The notes beneath the pieces were generated by a model. That model was not told the origin of the DNA. It worked only from the letters and a program-made list of their open reading frames with translations, and did no database searches. A DNA stretch of 64,000 nucleotides from Desulfovibrio sp. (lineage in GTDB: Bacteria > Desulfobacterota > Desulfovibrionia > Desulfovibrionales > Desulfovibrionaceae), in contig JAFQED010000032.1 in the NCBI GenBank assembly GCA_017415765.1, forward strand, positions 89,728-153,727. The letters are read 5' to 3'. A program made the position numbers and the translations under genes. How positions within the stretch are numbered: position 1 is the first letter of the stretch; each line of letters opens with the position of its first letter. Below are positions 60,352 to 64,000 of this stretch, piece after piece.

Positions 60352-63300
60352 TCAGGCTATTTCTGTCAGCCTGTCTGCCTTGCGGATATTGACACAACAG
60401 GCCTTGGCTTCAGGAATGGTCGTATTGGGATCATACGCGGTCACTGTCAGCCTGTTGGTGGAATCGCCGCACTTGGGAGTAGTCCAGCCATAGGCAAAGG
60501 GCATACCTACCAGGTGGATGGTCTTGCCCATCACAGTGAAGGGCCGGATGCGTATGGTGACCATGGCTATGGCCTCCACGCGTCCACGCGCGCTTTCTAT
60601 AATGACACCGTCGCCGTTTTTGATGCCTTTTTCCTTGGCCAGCTCATGGCTCATCTCAATATAGAGTTGAGGTTCAGCCTCAAGCAAATTGGGCACATTA
60701 CGGGTTTCACCGCCACCGCACCAGTGTTCAGTCATGCTGTAGGTGGTCAGCACGATGGGGTATTTGGGGTCGGCAGCCTTGGCCAGCTGATCCATGTCCG
60801 AGCTGTGGAACTTGTAGCAGGGGCTACTAAGTTGCTTTGAGAACGGATGGCTGGCCAAGGGGGTCTCTGCCGGTTCATAATGTTCGGGGAATGGGCCATC
60901 CAGACGGCCCGGCCCGTACAGCTGAGCGTATCCGTCGGTATTCATGATGAAGGGGAGTTTGCCCTTTTCCTTGTCAGCCTGCGGCGGCCACGGCCCGTCC
61001 GGCACATCCCCTACCCACTTGGAGCCATCCCAGGCTATGACGGGCAGATCGGGATTGAGAGGCCGACCATTCACATCCACCGAAGCACGATTGTACAGGA
61101 TACGCCTGTTGACCGGCCAGCACCATGACCACTTGGGGAAAAGACCGATCTTTGCCTGCATAGGCGTCTGACTGGGATCCCGACGTTGCGACTTGTTGCC
61201 GTCTTCCTCTGTATAGCTGCCGCAGTAGAGCCAGTTGAGGGAAGACGTGCTGCCGTCATCCTTCAGATGCCCGAAAGCAGGTACCAGTTGTCCCCGCTTG
61301 TACAGCTTGCCGTTGATGGTCGTATCTTTCCAGAATTGCCCGTTGATACGCCTTGCCCATTCTTCAGGGTCAAACTTTTCGGGCCAGTTCAGCTTGAGTA
61401 CGGCTTCAGGCAGAACACCCCCTTCCGTTTCATACAACTTGCGTATGCGGTTGATGAGCGGGACGAACATATCGGCAAAGTTGCGGGCCTCACCACCAGG
61501 CTCCACAGCCTTGTCAAACCAGAGGAGCCAACGACCGCTGTTGCTGATGGTGCCGGCCTTTTCGATGCGGTGGGCTGAAGGCAGCAGGAAGACCTCGGTC
61601 TTCTTGGTCTTGGGGTCTTCACCCGGGCGTTGCCAGTTGTCCGTAGTTTCGGAATGATGCAGTTCCGAACAGACAAGCCAGTCAAGATTGTCCAGGGCCT
61701 TGCGCATCTTGTTGGTGTTGGGGAAGCTGTTCAGGGGATTCACGCCAAAAATGAAACCACCTGTGATCTGGCCATGGTAAATTTTGTCCATGACATACAT
61801 ATAGGAGTAGTCAGCTCCCGGCTCTCCCTTGGGCAGCAGATCGTAGCAGTAATCGTTTTCCGGAGTAGCGGCATCCCCATACCAGCCCTTGAGCAGACTG
61901 GTCACATACTTGGGACGGTTGCTCCACCAGTTGGCACTGTTCTTCAGATGGGTCACGGGCGTGTTGGCCTTCATATAGTCCTGCAGCGTCTGCCACGGTG
62001 CCAGAGGCAGGGCATTGTAGCCTGGCAGGATATGATAGAGCAGGGCATGGTCAGTAGAACCCTGCACGTTGGGCTCACCACGCAAGGCGTTGATACCGCC
62101 GCCCGCAACACCGATATTGCCCAGCAGAAGCTGGATGATGGCCGATGCGCGGATATTCTGCACACCTACGGTATGCTGTGTCCAGCCAAGGGCATAGAGA
62201 ATGGTACCAGCCTTGTTAGGTTTGCCCGTAGCGCAGAAGGTGTCATACACCCTGAGCAGATCCTTTTCCGACACACCAGTTACGTCAGCAACGTTCTTGA
62301 GTGTGTAGCGGGAGTAATGCTTCTTCATCAGGTTGAAAACACTGCGCTCGTGCGCCAGATCCATCAGGGGCGCACCATCCAGGCCTTTTTCAAAAGCCCA
62401 TTTGCTGCGATCATAGGTGCGTGTTTTGGCATTATAGCCACTGAACAGCCCATTCTCGAAGCTGTAATCCTTGCCTACCACAAAGGCGGCATTGGTATTG
62501 TTGAGTACGTACTCTTTGTAATAGAGTTCTTTTTCCAGGATATAGTTGATCATACCGCCCAGGAAGGCAATATCCGTACCTGAACGGAGTGGTACATGGA
62601 AATCACAGCGAGCTGAAGTACGCGAGAACTTGGGGTCAACATGGATGAGCTTGGCCCCTCTGTCCTTGGCCTTCATAACCCACTTGAAGCCCACGGGATG
62701 GTGTTCAGCAGCATTGCTGCCCATAAGAAAAACCACATCGGCATTCTTGATGTCGATCCAGTGGTTGGTCATCGCGCCGCGTCCGAACGACTCTGCCAGA
62801 GCCGGTACAGTCGGGCTGTGTCAGACCCGTGCCTGGTGGTCCATATGGACAACACCCAGGCCGCGCATGGCTTGATGGATAACCGCACATTCCTCGTTAG
62901 AAGCGTGGGATGTGCCCATCATGAAGAAATTTTCCAGACGGTTGACGGTCTGCCCCTTGTCATTCTTGAGAATGAAGTTTTTGTCGCGGGCATCCTTGAC
63001 GCGACGGGCGATCTGATCCAGCGTCCAGTCCCAGCTCTTTTCTTCCCACTTGTCGCTGTATGGCGCACGGTACAAAGGCTTGGTCAGACGATGGTCATCC
63101 GTGTACATACTGGTAAGGGCAGCACCCTTGGCACACAGCGCGCCTTCGTTGACCGGGAAGTCCGGGTCGCCTTCTGTGGCGACAAGCTTGCCGTCTTGCA
63201 CATAGGCGATGATCTGACAGCATACCGAACAGAACGGACAGATGCTGACCACCTCCTTGGCACCCTCGATCTTGAGCTTTTTGGAATAGGCAAACGCTTC

Positions 63301-63387
63301 ATCCACGTTGACGCCGAAGCTGCCGAGCGTCAGACACATGGCCCCCGCGCCGGCCAATTTGAGAAATTGCCTTCGTGAAAATCGCAT
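60352..63387 (-). CDS. fdhA: Formate dehydrogenase catalytic subunit FdhA, selenocysteine protein
   Basis: 1011 residues if TGA at 62823-62821 (codon 189) is read as Sec; the flanking reading is DHQARV-U-HSPTVPALAESFGRGAM, the standard Mo/W formate dehydrogenase active-site context. Tat signal at the start (SRRQFLKLAGAG). 4Fe-4S ligands in CPFCSVCC and ALCAKG. Downstream molybdopterin-binding sequence such as MGSNAAEHHP, LYALGWTQHTVG and GGGINALRGEPNVQGSTD is intact. Oxidises formate to CO2 in the periplasm with a bis-MGD Mo or W centre. Upstream AGGAGATCC is a good ribosome site. Confidence 0.97.
62788..62813 (-). promoter_or_regulatory. SECIS hairpin of fdhA
   Basis: On the minus strand CGACT and AGTCG close a hairpin with inner pairing CC/GG around a GGCTC-like apex, starting 7 bases after the Sec TGA. 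Comparable in place and apex to the fdhF SECIS. Confidence 0.7.
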
Positions 63388-63474
63388 ACGGATCTCCTGT
63401 AGGGATTGTGAGATACGGGCAACAGCAAGACGACACCTGAAACGGGGTATGTCATATCTTACCGGGTTCGTCTA

Positions 63475-63504
63475 ATGTTAGCACAAATGGAATAGAGATG
63501 ACAA
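63475..63504 (-). promoter_or_regulatory. Candidate fdhA promoter
   Basis: On the minus strand TTGTCA, 18 bases, TAACAT, about 88 bases before the fdhA start. Pattern only. Confidence 0.5.
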
Positions 63505-63549
63505 GGTATTTTAACCTCGCGATCAGGGTAGGCGATGAATGTATATAAC

Positions 63550-63577
63550 AATTTGAAATAATATAGGATTTCAAATT
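63550..63577. promoter_or_regulatory. Perfect 10-bp inverted repeat, candidate regulator site
   Basis: AATTTGAAAT and ATTTCAAATT separated by 8 bases, centred about 90 bases upstream of the presumed fdhA start of transcription. The spacing suits a dimeric activator. Confidence 0.6.
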
Positions 63578-63881
63578 ATTAACGGCCTGTCTATTGAGTC
63601 CCTGCGGGATTTGGGGCTGCCATTCCGGGGGAATTCCGATCAGCAGTTGCTGGACAGGGCGGCTCGTGCCTCCTTACTGGCCCGGTAAAGTGACATTGGA
63701 TGAAACGGGGAGGGGAATTGCAGTGCTTTGCTCTACCCTGAGTGTGAGAACGGCCCAGTTGATGCAGGACAAAAATCTTGACGCCCTGTAGGATATACAG
63801 CTATAAGTAATCGTTTTGAGCAACATGGCGCGGCCATGCAGCTCAGTTGTGCAGACCTTCCCAAATCCGCAGGATCATCCC

Positions 63882-64000
63882 ATGCCCAAACGTACGGATT
63901 TACACAAGATTCTTGTCATCGGCGCGGGTCCCATCATCATCGGCCAAGGCTGTGAATTTGACTACTCCGGCTCTCAGGCGGTCAAGGCCCTGAAGCAGGA
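63882..64000 (+). CDS. carB: Carbamoyl-phosphate synthase large subunit, 5' end
   Basis: First 39 codons only; the gene runs off the right edge. The start [20 protein letters not shown] followed by [19 protein letters not shown] is the unmistakable N terminus of CarB (ATP-grasp preceding domain). Makes carbamoyl phosphate for arginine and pyrimidine synthesis. AGGATCATCCC is its ribosome site. Confidence 0.93.
   Translation, partial: MPKRTDLHKILVIGAGPIIIGQGCEFDYSGSQAVKALKQ

Larger units (their letters stand above)
63388..63881. other. Divergent spacer between fdhA and carB
   Basis: 494 bases. The fdhA-proximal half is AT-rich and holds a promoter and a perfect inverted repeat. The carB-proximal half (about 63570-63795) contains two short open stretches in different frames that read like protein but are broken by stops. 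No intact gene is supported. Confidence 0.55.

Noticed and set aside
60352-62772. FdhA C-terminal part as a separate gene
   Set aside because: The TGA before it stands at the known Sec position; both parts together make one formate dehydrogenase.

Overview
The window reads as a chromosomal segment of a strictly anaerobic sulfate-reducing deltaproteobacterium of the Desulfovibrio group (Desulfovibrionaceae). Evidence for this is a two-subunit Tat-exported selenocysteine formate dehydrogenase (FdhA/FdhB) with FdhE, a selenocysteine-containing SelD, a full SelA/SelB/tRNA-Sec set, a MucR/Ros-type zinc-finger regulator, a chemotaxis cluster with a HEAT-repeat gene and a ParA gene, and an energy-converting hydrogenase-related membrane complex. 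The species cannot be fixed from the sequence alone. No phage, insertion sequence, integrase or CRISPR array was seen; most of the window is ordinary chromosome with compact, overlapping operons.

Layout. 1-2047 (minus): a Tol/Exb-type proton-channel operon tolQ-tolR-tolA, with tolA running off the left edge. 2214-4385 (plus): a chemoreceptor with a textbook sigma-28 promoter. 4429-5046 (plus): an AT-richer two-gene islet of unknown function. 5110-12584 (minus): six genes for a membrane complex built like hydrogenase-4, but its large subunit lacks the usual NiFe-binding cysteine pairs, so it looks like an Ehr complex. 12652-16304 (minus): UDP-sugar epimerase/decarboxylase, CheW, DsbD. 16333-18193 (plus): tRNA-Lys, a lipoprotein, MucR. 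18258-22274: O-antigen ligase-like protein, WbaP-like sugar transferase and a heptosyltransferase-family protein (surface glycan). 22306-24683 (minus): CbiE/CbiT fusion coupled to a DapF-like racemase. 24927-26556 (plus): vWA-OmpA protein and a lipoprotein. 26652-33488 (minus): propeller-like protein, 6-phosphogluconolactonase, unknowns, methyltransferase, phosphoesterase, RidA and an aromatic amino-acid permease. 33619-36997 (plus): EttA and a DUF4139 protein. 37026-39557 (minus): ComF, flavoprotein, MBL hydrolase, DUF486 protein, tRNA-Pro.

39679-49275 (plus) is one chemotaxis operon: cheB, HEAT protein, long cheR, parA, cheW, cheY and a CheA with three HPt-like modules, the third lacking its phospho-histidine. 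49628-50341 is an exported Fe-type superoxide dismutase. A 440-base stretch full of inverted repeats separates it from the selenium island.

50785-63387 is a continuous selenium/formate island: selA, tRNA-Sec (opposite strand), selB, selD, a kinase-like gene, a DUF3343 gene, a TusA/YedF-type gene, yedE, then fdhE, fdhB and fdhA. Both selD (codon 12) and fdhA (codon 189) contain in-frame UGA read as selenocysteine, each followed by a hairpin, so simple ORF calling truncates both. YedE, the TusA/YedF protein and the DUF3343 protein are likely to import and carry Se; SelD makes selenophosphate; SelA and SelB with tRNA-Sec insert Sec; FdhA is the downstream client. Stable hairpins lie between several genes of this island, and a folded leader precedes yedE. 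The right edge holds the 5' end of carB, divergent from fdhA across about 490 bases that contain a perfect 10-bp inverted repeat.
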